NCBI RefSeq assembly: GCF_037890695.1 | Contig: NZ_CP149571.1 | Location: 2,014,001-2,078,000, forward strand | Origin: Aeromonas jandaei | Lineage (GTDB): Bacteria; Pseudomonadota; Gammaproteobacteria; Enterobacterales; Aeromonadaceae | Length of the DNA: 64,000 nucleotides | Direction: 5' to 3' | Shown: piece by piece, positions 56,720 through 64,000 of the stretch | Layout of the letters: every line of letters begins with the position of its first letter | Numbering within the stretch: the stretch's first letter is position 1 | Program-made: the position numbers and the translations under genes | The notes under the pieces: generated by a model | Database searches by the model: none | Told to the model about the DNA's origin: nothing | The model's input: only the letters and a program-made list of their open reading frames with translations

Positions 56720-58837
56720 ATGAAACCGGTTGTGATCAAACGTGACGGCTGTCGCGCACCATTCAATGCCCAGTTGATTAGCGAGGCGGTCAGTCGTGCT
56801 GCGGAAGCGGTCAATCAGGCCAATCCGGCACTGGCACAGCGTATCTCAAGCGCGGTGAGTCAGGAGCTGGAGGGGCGTGGTGAGGTTGATATCCACGAGA
56901 TCCAGCGTCTGGTTGAAAACCACCTGATGGCCTCCGATGACAAGGTCATTGCCCGCGCCTATATCGAATATCGTCACGATCGGGATCAGGCCCGCGAGGC
57001 GCGCGGTCGTCTGGCGCAGGAGATCCGCGGTCTGGTAGAGCAGACCAACGCGGCCCTGCTCAACGAGAACGCCAACAAAGATTCCAAGGTGATCCCGACC
57101 CAGCGCGACCTGCTGGCCGGTATCGTCGCCAAGCACTATGCCACCAGCCACATGCTGCCCCGTGATGTGGTTCAGGCCCACGAGAGCGGCGATCTGCACT
57201 TCCACGATCTCGACTACTCCCCCTTCTTCCCGATGTTCAACTGCATGTTGATCGATCTGCAGGGGATGCTGACTCACGGCTTCAAGATGGGCAATGCGGA
57301 GATCGATACCCCGAAATCGATCAGCACCGCCACCGCGGTCACAGCCCAGATCATTGCCCAAGTGGCGAGCCACATCTATGGCGGCACCACCATCAACCGC
57401 ATCGATGAAGTGCTGGCCCCCTATGTGACCATCAGCTGGCAGAAGCACCGTGAAGTGGCCGAAGAGTGGGGCATTGCCGATGTGGAAGCCTACGCCATGG
57501 CCCGCACCGAGAAGGAGTGCTACGACGCCTTCCAGTCGCTGGAGTACGAAGTCAACACCCTGCACACCGCCAACGGCCAGACCCCGTTCGTTACCTTCGG
57601 CTTTGGCCTGGGGGACAGCTGGCAGTCGCGGATGATCCAGCGTGCCATCCTCAGCAACCGTATCGCCGGCCTTGGCAAGAACAAGAAGACCGCCGTGTTC
57701 CCGAAACTGGTGTTCGCCATCAGGGATGGTCTCAACCACAAGCAGGGCGATCCCAACTACGACATCAAGCGGCTGGCGCTGGAGTGTGCCTCCAAGCGGA
57801 TGTACCCGGATATCCTCAACTACGACCAGGTGGTGAAGGTGACCGGCTCCTTCAAGACCCCCATGGGCTGCCGCTCCTTTCTCGGTGCCTACGAGGAGAA
57901 TGGCGAGCTGATCCACGAAGGTCGCAACAACCTCGGCGTGGTGAGCCTCAACCTGCCGCGCATTGCCCTGAAATCCCGCGATGAAGCGGATTTCTGGGAC
58001 AAGCTGGACGCCGCCCTGCGGGTCGCCAAGAAGGCGCTGATGTATCGCATCGAACGTCTCGACGGGGTCAAGGCTCGGGTCGCCCCCATCCTCTATATGG
58101 AAGGGGCTTGCGGTGTACGCCTCAAGGCCGACGACAACGTCAGCGAGATCTTCAAGAACGGTCGCGCCTCCATCTCTCTTGGCTATATCGGGGTACACGA
58201 GACCATCAATGCTCTGTTCGGTGACTCGGTGCACCTGTTCGACAGCGCCGAGTTGCAGCAGAAGGCCATCGCCATCATCGAGCGCCTCAAGGCCGCGACC
58301 GATGAGTGGAAGGAGGAGACCGGCTACGGCTTCAGCCTTTACTCCACCCCGAGCGAGAACCTCTGCTCCCGCTTCTGCCGCATCGATGCCAAAGAGTTTG
58401 GCGTGGTGCCGGGTGTGACCGACAAGGGCTACTACACCAACAGTTTCCACCTCGATGTGGAGAAGCAGGTCAACCCGTACGACAAGCTGGACTTCGAGGC
58501 GCCCTATCCGCCCATCGCCAGCGGCGGTTTCATCTGCTACGGCGAGTACCCCAATATCCAGCACAATCTGGAAGCGCTCGAAAACGTCTGGGATTACAGC
58601 TATGACAAGGTGCCCTACTACGGTACCAACACCCCCATCGACGAGTGCTACGACTGCGGCTTTACCGGCGAGTTCGAGTGCACCTCCAAGGGCTTTACCT
58701 GCCCGCGCTGCGGCAACCACGATCCCGCCAAGGTGTCGGTGACCCGCCGTGTCTGCGGCTACCTCGGCAGCCCGGATGCGCGCCCTTTCAATGCGGGCAA
58801 GCAGGAAGAGGTGAAGCGCCGCGTCAAACATATGTAA
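56720..58837 (+). CDS. nrdD: anaerobic ribonucleoside-triphosphate reductase (class III)
   Basis: 705 residues. The N-terminal ATP-cone (MKPVVIKRDGCRAPFNAQLI) gives allosteric control; the catalytic barrel follows; the C-terminus has the zinc site (CYDCGFTGEFECTSKGFTCPRCG) and the glycyl-radical motif RRVCGYLGSPDARPFNAGK. It reduces ribonucleotides to deoxyribonucleotides without oxygen. The activase gene follows 127 bases downstream after an intergenic repeat. NrdR-like boxes precede it. Confidence 0.96.
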   Translation: MKPVVIKRDGCRAPFNAQLISEAVSRAAEAVNQANPALAQRISSAVSQELEGRGEVDIHEIQRLVENHLMASDDKVIARAYIEYRHDRDQAREARGRLAQEIRGLVEQTNAALLNENANKDSKVIPTQRDLLAGIVAKHYATSHMLPRDVVQAHESGDLHFHDLDYSPFFPMFNCMLIDLQGMLTHGFKMGNAEIDTPKSISTATAVTAQIIAQVASHIYGGTTINRIDEVLAPYVTISWQKHREVAEEWGIADVEAYAMARTEKECYDAFQSLEYEVNTLHTANGQTPFVTFGFGLGDSWQSRMIQRAILSNRIAGLGKNKKTAVFPKLVFAIRDGLNHKQGDPNYDIKRLALECASKRMYPDILNYDQVVKVTGSFKTPMGCRSFLGAYEENGELIHEGRNNLGVVSLNLPRIALKSRDEADFWDKLDAALRVAKKALMYRIERLDGVKARVAPILYMEGACGVRLKADDNVSEIFKNGRASISLGYIGVHETINALFGDSVHLFDSAELQQKAIAIIERLKAATDEWKEETGYGFSLYSTPSENLCSRFCRIDAKEFGVVPGVTDKGYYTNSFHLDVEKQVNPYDKLDFEAPYPPIASGGFICYGEYPNIQHNLEALENVWDYSYDKVPYYGTNTPIDECYDCGFTGEFECTSKGFTCPRCGNHDPAKVSVTRRVCGYLGSPDARPFNAGKQEEVKRRVKHM

Positions 58838-58845
58838 GCCGAGCC

Positions 58846-58945
58846 CTCACCCTAGCCCTCTCCCAAGGGGAGAGGGCACCGGCCGATGTACTGTTTGCGC
58901 TGTTTTGCTCCCTTCTCCCCTCGCGGGAGAAGGGGCGGGGATGAG
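58846..58945. repeat. palindromic intergenic repeat between nrdD and nrdG
   Basis: Inverted repeat of CCCTCACCCTAGCCCTCTCCC type against GGAGAAGGGGCGGGGATGAGGG, with internal GGGAGAGGGC and CTCCCTTCTCCC. This kind of GC-rich palindromic sequence is often found many times in a genome. It can form a large hairpin between the two genes. Confidence 0.7.
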
Positions 58946-58964
58946 GGGGCCGTAATAGAGAGAG

Positions 58965-59477
58965 ATGATGCACTACCACCAATACTATCCGGTCGATGTG
59001 ATCAACGGCCCCGGCACCCGTGCCACCCTGTTTGTCTCGGGCTGTGAACATCAGTGCCCCGGCTGCTACAACCAGAGCACCTGGCGCCTTGACGGCGGCA
59101 AGCCGTTCGATCAGGCGATGAGCGATCGCGTCATTGCGGATCTCAACGACAGCCGCATCAAACGGCGCGGGCTCTCGCTCTCCGGCGGCGATCCGCTCCA
59201 CCCGGCCAACGTTCCTCATGTGCTGGCGCTGGTGAAACGGGTGCGTGCCGAGTGTCCCGGCAAGGATATCTGGTGCTGGACCGGTTACCTGCTGGGCGAG
59301 CTCACCGTACCTCAACGGGAGCTGGTGGCTCTGCTTGATGTGCTGGTGGATGGCAAGTTCGAGAAGGTGCTGGCGGATCCCGGTTTGCTCTGGCGTGGCA
59401 GCAGCAACCAGCAGATCCACGATCTCAACGCCTGGCGTGAGGGCGGGGAGCGCATCCCCTGTCTGTTTGCCTCCTGA
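58965..59477 (+). CDS. nrdG: anaerobic ribonucleotide reductase activating protein
   Basis: 170 residues. Radical-SAM CxxxCxxC motif in SGCEHQCPGCYN near residue 25, then SLSGGDPLHPANV, and VLVDGKFEK near the end. It creates the glycyl radical on NrdD under anaerobic conditions. Start at MMHYHQYYP; an internal second Met is also possible. GAGAGAGATG upstream serves as ribosome binding site. Confidence 0.95.
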   Translation: MMHYHQYYPVDVINGPGTRATLFVSGCEHQCPGCYNQSTWRLDGGKPFDQAMSDRVIADLNDSRIKRRGLSLSGGDPLHPANVPHVLALVKRVRAECPGKDIWCWTGYLLGELTVPQRELVALLDVLVDGKFEKVLADPGLLWRGSSNQQIHDLNAWREGGERIPCLFAS

Positions 59478-59521
59478 GTCCGGCATTCTGCCGGGTTAAC
59501 TTTCGCCAACTTGATGTTTTC

Positions 59522-59549
59522 AGGGCCAATCTTCACAGATTGGCCCTTT
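59522..59549 (+). terminator. terminator after nrdG
   Basis: AGGGCCAAT / ATTGGCCCT hairpin followed by TTTG, 45 bases after the nrdG stop. Confidence 0.75.
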
Positions 59550-59667
59550 GTTTATGTCCAGCTCGGGTCTTTTTCGCTAGGATGGGTCACTGACCAGTGG
59601 ACGGCCAGTCTGCTGACCAAGAGCAGAACAAGAAACAACCAGCATAAGAGACGAAAAGGAGCTTGGC

Positions 59668-60060
59668 ATGGGATGGAAAGCATTGTGGTTGGGGTGTGCC
59701 GTGTTGCTGCTGGCAGGATGCAGTTCCCGGCAGGAGGTCGCCGCTAACCGTACACCGATCGCGATTCCCCTCGAGCAGCTCTCCAGTTACTGGATCCAGG
59801 AAAACCGCCTTTCATTCTTTGGTGATGACGTGCCTGTTGTTGTGCCTGCCAAACCGGTCAGGGGATATGTGGATGTACGCTACCAGATCGATGCCGATGG
59901 CAATCCGATAAAACCAGAGATCGTCGCCGCCGAGCCGCCCGGAGAGCTGGAGCAGAGCGCTTTGGCAACCCTCTCGCGGCTGCGCTACAGTCCGGCGGAC
60001 AGCAATCCGGATGCCATTCCCGTGGTGGTGACCAACCGCTTTGAAATAGAGCTCAACTGA
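59668..60060 (+). CDS. lipoprotein with TonB C-terminal-like domain
   Basis: 130 residues. Lipobox LLLAGC near residue 18. The mature part (VRGYVDVRYQIDADGNPIKPEIVAAEPPGELEQSALATLSRLRY) has the pattern of TonB C-terminal domains: a VxxxIxxDG strand, a helix and the LRYxPA strand. No membrane anchor or Pro-rich linker, so it is not a full TonB. Role unknown. It ends just before a terminator shared with the convergent lipoprotein gene. Confidence 0.8.
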   Translation: MGWKALWLGCAVLLLAGCSSRQEVAANRTPIAIPLEQLSSYWIQENRLSFFGDDVPVVVPAKPVRGYVDVRYQIDADGNPIKPEIVAAEPPGELEQSALATLSRLRYSPADSNPDAIPVVVTNRFEIELN

Positions 60061-60073
60061 TCCCCGAACAACC

Positions 60074-60109
60074 AAAAGAGAGACCCCGGTCTGGCCGGGG
60101 TCTCTTCTA
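60074..60109. terminator. terminator between convergent genes
   Basis: AGAGACCCCGG / CCGGGGTCTCT hairpin flanked by A-run and T-rich sequence; it serves both genes. Confidence 0.82.
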
Positions 60110-60466
60110 TTACTGCTGTTTGCAGTTGTTGTAGACGATCTGCCAATCATCGTCCTGACCGCGCATCTCGACAAACCCTTCATCCCCTTTGTTCCACCAG
60201 ACGGCTTCACGTTCATCCGTATAGCGGGCGCCAGAGGCCGAGATGGCCTGCGGCAGGGTGTAATCCTTGCCGTCCGGTAGAGACAACTTGATAAAGCTGA
60301 GGCTCTCGTCGGAGAGGGAGAAGTAGCGCACCTGCACCTTCTTGCCCTGCTCGCACTGATAGCTGACGGGGTTACCGCCGGTAACTGTGAGGGTATTGCC
60401 CTGATTGCAGCCGGCAAGCAGCGAGAGAGCCAGTGCCCCCGCGCTCATCATATGGACCTTGTTCAT
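60110..60466 (-). CDS. MliC-like lipoprotein (C-type lysozyme inhibitor family)
   Basis: 118 codons from MNKVHMMSAG. Lipobox LSLLAGC. The mature part has the MliC pattern: VSYQCEQGKKVQVRYFSLSDE, then YTLPQAISASGARYTDEREAVWWNKGDEGFVE, with two Cys (near YQC and the C-terminal NNCKQQ). MliC lipoproteins block host lysozyme at the cell surface. Placed alone on this strand. Confidence 0.82.
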   Translation of the reverse strand: MNKVHMMSAGALALSLLAGCNQGNTLTVTGGNPVSYQCEQGKKVQVRYFSLSDESLSFIKLSLPDGKDYTLPQAISASGARYTDEREAVWWNKGDEGFVEMRGQDDDWQIVYNNCKQQ

Positions 60467-60603
60467 GGTTACAGCTCCCCTGATGTTATACGGTGGTGTC
60501 ATACGGGCGTGAGCCTAACAGCTCAACGCTCTGCTGTAATCACTTTGTGCGAGGGTTGCGTCGATTGATGTCTGACTGGGGCAGAATGTGGCCGGAGCGC
60601 CTT

Positions 60604-61377
60604 TCAGCGTGCCCCGAGCCGGGTTTCAAACTGCTGCATTAGCGCATCGTAGGTGCCGTTCATTTTGGTCTTCTGCAGCCCCTTCTCGAACCGTCTGGCC
60701 ATCTCTTCCCCTTGAGGGTGTTGGCGAGAGAAGGCGACCCAGAAGCCATCGGTAGAGAGCTTACCGACCTTGACCACCTGCCCCGTCAGCGCTTTCTCCC
60801 GGATCTTGAGATAGCCCGGCATACCGTTCATCAGGATGTAGTCGACTCGGCCCCGTGCCAGCATATCGAGGATCTGGGCGTCGGATTTGGCCTGAAAACG
60901 GGCGATCTGCGGATCTGCCATAAAGTTGGTGGGGTAGGTGTAACCAAGGGTGATGCCGACCCGTTTGCCCTTGAGAGAGGCGAGGTCGAGGTCCCGGCGT
61001 GGCTCGCTGGCAAGGGCAAAGATGGCGAGATCCTCGCTGAACATGGGAGTCTTGTGCCAAAAGTACTGGTCGCGATTCTCATCCGTGATGGTGGCATCGA
61101 AGCAGCCTGCCAGCTGGTCGCTCTTGGCATCGTGCATGCAGCGGGCAAAGGGGAGGGTTCGAAAGGCGACCTCGATACCTTCGGCGGCGAATACCGCCCG
61201 AACCAGCTCGGGTGCCAGCCCTTGCGGTTGACCCGTCTCCCTGTTCAGCACGCTGTAGGGGGCCCAGTCATCTTCGGCGCCAATCAGCAATGGTGCTGCG
61301 CCGGTCTGGCTTGCCGCCAGCCAGAGCACCCCTGCCAACCATTTTCCCCACCCTGCGACCATAGCGCGGCTCCTCAC
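60604..61377 (-). CDS. periplasmic solute-binding protein (family 3)
   Basis: 257 residues. Signal peptide (GKWLAGVLWLAASQTGA), then the SBP_bac_3 pattern APYSVLNRETGQPQGLAPELVRAVFAAEGIE, LKGKRVGITLGYTYP and YILMNGMPGYLKI. It would bind an amino acid or similar small ligand in the periplasm; no permease or ATPase gene is adjacent, so it may serve as a stand-alone sensor protein. Confidence 0.82.
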   Translation of the reverse strand: MRSRAMVAGWGKWLAGVLWLAASQTGAAPLLIGAEDDWAPYSVLNRETGQPQGLAPELVRAVFAAEGIEVAFRTLPFARCMHDAKSDQLAGCFDATITDENRDQYFWHKTPMFSEDLAIFALASEPRRDLDLASLKGKRVGITLGYTYPTNFMADPQIARFQAKSDAQILDMLARGRVDYILMNGMPGYLKIREKALTGQVVKVGKLSTDGFWVAFSRQHPQGEEMARRFEKGLQKTKMNGTYDALMQQFETRLGAR

Positions 61378-61461
61378 CCATGCATTGCAGCTCTACAAGC
61401 ATAGCTAGCCTCCTTGCTCCGCCCGGTCAAGGTGGTTAGTGGCGTTCGAGTACGCCAACCG

Positions 61462-62529
61462 TCAGCAGCCGAAGCGGGTTGCCTCAAAGCGGTTGAGTAG
61501 CTGGTGCACCAGATAGCAGATCAGCAGGGTGGCCACGATGGCAAAGAGGATGCTGCTGACCCGGTAGAGTGCACTGAATACCAGATCGTTTCCCGGCGTC
61601 AGATATTGACCGAACAGGATGCCGAGGGTGGTCAGGGCGCCAAAACCGACGCCGGAACCGCTCGCCTCCTTCACATGGGCATGGCTGAATAGCATGGCGC
61701 CGAGCCAGAGCAGCGGAGCCACCAGCAGCAGTTGACCCGACCAGTCATAGAGCAGCAGCTGGCCAAGCAGACCGAAGGTGACCCCGAGCAAGGTGCCCAT
61801 GGCCCGTTTGCGGGCGTAGTTCAGCGCCCCGTTCCAGTGCATGGGAAAGAGCACCAGCAGGGTGGTGGCTTGCGCCGACATGGAGTCACGCAGATCAAAC
61901 ACCTGAAACACCAGAAACGAGAGGGTGGCGACCGTTGCTCCCAGCAGAGCCTCATGGCGCATCCGGTGCGGAGCCTTGGGGGTTGGGGCTGGTTTGGGGC
62001 GCGCCTCCACATCCGGTATCAGGGCCGTCATCAGGTAGGCGATAAGCACCGACAGCACGCTGGCCCAGAGGTTATTGAAGATGAGGTCGTTGAGGTCGGT
62101 CTGCGGATAGCTGGCAAAGTGGAGCATGATACTGAGGCTCAGCACACCGTTGGCACCAAACAGGAACAGGCTGCCCCGCGACATGGCGGCAAAGCGGTAG
62201 AGAAACAGCAGAAAGGCGATGGGGGTCATCAGCCCGGGGTGGCTGCCGAACAGCCCCCCCAACAGACCCACCTCCACTCCGCAGATGGCTGCCGCAGCGA
62301 TCAGCTGGCGCGCGGCATGACCATTCATCACCGGCACCATGCCAAGCAGCAGCACGGGGGTCACTGTGTAGAAGACCCCGTAATTCCAGCCACACAGCTT
62401 GCAGAGCAGAAAGCCGGTGGTGCAGCCAAAGGCGATACGCAGGCACTGGCGCAACTCGTTGCCGGTCAGGGGCCGATGCCACAGATGGGTTGTGGCTGGA
62501 CTGGGTGACGCAGCTTGATTAGTAGACAT
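61462..62529 (-). CDS. DUF2955/FUSC-type membrane protein
   Basis: 355 codons from MSTNQAASPS (frame open to 62562). About ten hydrophobic helices (GVFYTVTPVLLLGMVPVMNG, LIAAAAICGVEVGLLGGLFG and a repeat in the second half), the DUF2955 / fusaric-acid-resistance-like arrangement. The start overlaps the end of the HlyD gene by 11 bases. Such pairs form efflux pumps for aromatic acids or drugs. Last gene of the MarR-HlyD-DUF2955 operon. Confidence 0.82.
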   Translation of the reverse strand: MSTNQAASPSPATTHLWHRPLTGNELRQCLRIAFGCTTGFLLCKLCGWNYGVFYTVTPVLLLGMVPVMNGHAARQLIAAAAICGVEVGLLGGLFGSHPGLMTPIAFLLFLYRFAAMSRGSLFLFGANGVLSLSIMLHFASYPQTDLNDLIFNNLWASVLSVLIAYLMTALIPDVEARPKPAPTPKAPHRMRHEALLGATVATLSFLVFQVFDLRDSMSAQATTLLVLFPMHWNGALNYARKRAMGTLLGVTFGLLGQLLLYDWSGQLLLVAPLLWLGAMLFSHAHVKEASGSGVGFGALTTLGILFGQYLTPGNDLVFSALYRVSSILFAIVATLLICYLVHQLLNRFEATRFGC

Positions 62530-63574
62530 AGTGCAGCAGGCTGAGCAGATGGATCTGGGCACGAGCCAGCATGGCGGTCAGCGGGTTGTCCGGCAGCAGT
62601 TGTACCGTGGCCCGGGCACCGGCGGGGAGGTGGGACGGGAGATCATCCAGCTCCAGATGCAGGCGCATCCGCTGGGCATCCCGTACCCAGCGATCCGATT
62701 CGACCGGAGCGGCCAGCCGGCCGTTGGCATCAAACTGACCGGCGCTCACACCCGCATCAAGACTGCTGACGCGGGCGGGATAGAGCTGGCCCGGTTCACC
62801 ATCGAAGGCGACCAGCGCCCTGGTCTGGTCACCAACGTGGCGCAGGCTCTTTTCACGAAAATCGGCAATGACATCCACTTGTTCCGACACCAGCGCCAGC
62901 AGCGGATTGCCTGCACTGGCGATGCTGCCCGGCTTGAGTTGCAGGTTGGTGATGGTGCCATCCTGATCCGCATGCACCTGGCTGTAAGCCAGTGCCAGCT
63001 CGGCCTGAGCCAGTTTGTTGCGGGCCTGGCGCAGCAGCAGGTTGTCATCCCCGGTCAAGCCACGGCTGGCCTCAAGCTGAGTCAGCTTCGCCTTGCTGGC
63101 ACGCAGACTGGCCTGGGCACTGCGCAGGGCGCTATCCGCCTCATCTTTTTGCTGCAGCGAGACCATGCGACTCTGGAACAGAGCATTAATCCGCTCAGCT
63201 TCACGCCACTTCTGGCTGGCCAGCGTCTCCTTGGCATAGAGCTCGGCATTGGCGGCACTGAGGGCCGCATCCAGCTCGCTGTTCTGCTGCTCTGCTTGCG
63301 CCAGGGCAAGACGGGCCTGTTCGACCGCCAGCTCGAAGGGAACCGGGTCCAGCCTGAAGAGCAGGTCGCCTTTTTTGACCTGCTGGTTGTTGTGTACCGC
63401 TACTTCGACCACCTTGCCGCTAACTTGCGGGGCCAGCTTGGTGACAACCCGGGTGGCCATGGCCTGCGGGGTGAGGGGCATCAGCAGGTCTGCCATCAGA
63501 AAGTAGGCAAAGAGGGCGGTAAAGCCGGCCATGGACCATTTGATCCAGCGGCTGAATTGTTGATCCGGGGTCAT
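62519..63574 (-). CDS. HlyD-family efflux adaptor
   Basis: 351 codons from MTPDQQFSRWIKW (start one base beyond the MarR stop). One membrane helix (about 13-32), lipoyl halves (SGKVVEVAVHNNQQVKKGDLLFRLD and the second near DGTITNLQLKPGS), a coiled coil between, and a beta barrel. Works with the DUF2955 protein as an inner-membrane pump adaptor; similar to EmrA or YibH-type proteins. Confidence 0.88.
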   Translation of the reverse strand: MTPDQQFSRWIKWSMAGFTALFAYFLMADLLMPLTPQAMATRVVTKLAPQVSGKVVEVAVHNNQQVKKGDLLFRLDPVPFELAVEQARLALAQAEQQNSELDAALSAANAELYAKETLASQKWREAERINALFQSRMVSLQQKDEADSALRSAQASLRASKAKLTQLEASRGLTGDDNLLLRQARNKLAQAELALAYSQVHADQDGTITNLQLKPGSIASAGNPLLALVSEQVDVIADFREKSLRHVGDQTRALVAFDGEPGQLYPARVSSLDAGVSAGQFDANGRLAAPVESDRWVRDAQRMRLHLELDDLPSHLPAGARATVQLLPDNPLTAMLARAQIHLLSLLHYVY

Positions 63575-63575
63575 C

Positions 63576-64000
63576 TTATTCCTCTGTGGGTTGTGCATCG
63601 GGCGGGGTGCTCTGCCCACCGTTCTCGTTGTGTGTTTCAATCTTGCTCAGGGCATTGGCCGAGATACGCTGCACCGTCGCCTCAAACAGACTCAGGGTCT
63701 CTTCGTCGATACCGGCCAGCAGCTCTCTGCGAATATTCATGATGCGGTTGGCTATCTGGTCGAGCAGGGTCTGGCCGGAGGGGGTGACCGAGACGATGCG
63801 GGCCCGTTTGTCCTGACTGCAGCAGTGGCGTTCGATCAGCCCCTGCTCTTCCAGCTGGCCGAGGGTGCGCATCAGGGAGGGAAGCTCGATTTCGAGGGCA
63901 TCGGCCAGGGTCTTCTGGCTGACATGGTTGCCCATGCGGGAGAGCTTCCAGAGCGCCGTCCAGCGCGGGTGGGTCAGGCCAAGGGGGGCCAGCTCCAGAT
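63576..64000 (-). CDS. MarR-family regulator (partial)
   Basis: Minus-strand frame open to the right edge of the window. It shows the SlyA/MarR winged helix (LTHPRWTALWKLSRMGNHVSQKTLADALEIELPSLMRTLGQLEEQGLIER, written here in part) with the wing RHCCSQDKRARIVSVTPSG. The N-terminus is cut off. It would control the HlyD-DUF2955 efflux genes that follow it. Confidence 0.85.
   Translation of the reverse strand, partial: LELAPLGLTHPRWTALWKLSRMGNHVSQKTLADALEIELPSLMRTLGQLEEQGLIERHCCSQDKRARIVSVTPSGQTLLDQIANRIMNIRRELLAGIDEETLSLFEATVQRISANALSKIETHNENGGQSTPPDAQPTEE

Noticed and set aside
56846-58831. Long minus-strand frame opposite nrdD
   Set aside because: Antisense shadow of a high-GC gene; nrdD is clearly the coding strand.
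58846-58945. Riboswitch between nrdD and nrdG
   Set aside because: The sequence is a simple GC-rich palindromic repeat; no conserved riboswitch core is visible.
62531-63742. Long plus-strand frame opposite the HlyD gene
   Set aside because: Antisense shadow; the HlyD protein is on the minus strand.

Overview
The window is high-GC gammaproteobacterial chromosome, most likely Aeromonas or a close relative. This rests on the smc-zipA-ligA order, a class III nrdD-nrdG pair, cysZ, a YcbB-type L,D-transpeptidase next to a DUF882 (YcbK-type) peptidase, and a DUF2955/HlyD/MarR efflux cluster. A lower-GC genomic island of about 42.2 kb (12174-54377) interrupts it inside the NAD-dependent DNA ligase gene ligA.

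Left chromosomal arm (1-12173): a partial GtrB-type glycosyltransferase and a membrane-anchored protein; an L,D-transpeptidase gene with a 1-nt frameshift; a Tat-exported M15-like peptidase; a small lipoprotein; a TRIC-type channel; cysZ; smc; zipA; and the first 382 codons of ligA. Right arm (54378-64000): the last 287 codons of ligA, a periplasmic binding-protein gene with an in-frame stop, nrdD and nrdG preceded by paired NrdR-like boxes, small lipoproteins, a solute-binding protein, and a MarR/HlyD/DUF2955 efflux operon cut by the window end. Joining 12173 to 54378 restores one uninterrupted ligA frame of 669 codons including the stop.

Island, left to right. (1) A complete, divergent, AT-rich NAD-dependent DNA ligase sits just inside the left end, in the same direction as the broken ligA, so the element appears to carry a replacement for the gene it destroys. 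(2) An unknown two-gene operon whose upstream member has a HEPN-like R-x4-H motif. (3) A TerY-P-type triad: VWA protein, PP2C phosphatase and kinase-OB protein. (4) A HTH protein overlapping a HicA-like toxin. (5) A microcin cluster (HlyD adaptor, candidate immunity protein, double-glycine precursor, JmjC oxygenase, C39 peptidase/ABC exporter) with a Fur-like operator upstream and imperfect direct repeats on both sides. (6) A CoiA-like protein with a nuclease-like motif. (7) A ten-gene chemosensory operon (two MCPs, CheY, STAS, CheA, CheW, CheR, CheB, receiver-EAL, CheV) plus a DUF3135 gene, of intermediate GC. (8) A mixed stretch with an orphan Xre/MbcA/ParS antitoxin, small unknown proteins, an H-NS-like protein, a Fic protein with palindromic operators, and a DUF3289 protein with a membrane partner. 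(9) A five-gene, translationally coupled recombinase module with two recognisable tyrosine recombinases, ending at the right boundary.

The main story is a mobile island that targets an essential housekeeping gene, supplies a divergent functional-looking copy placed to use the host transcript, and carries defence-like modules, an unusual microcin pathway and a whole chemosensory system. All functional statements come from reading motifs and gene order; no database search was run.
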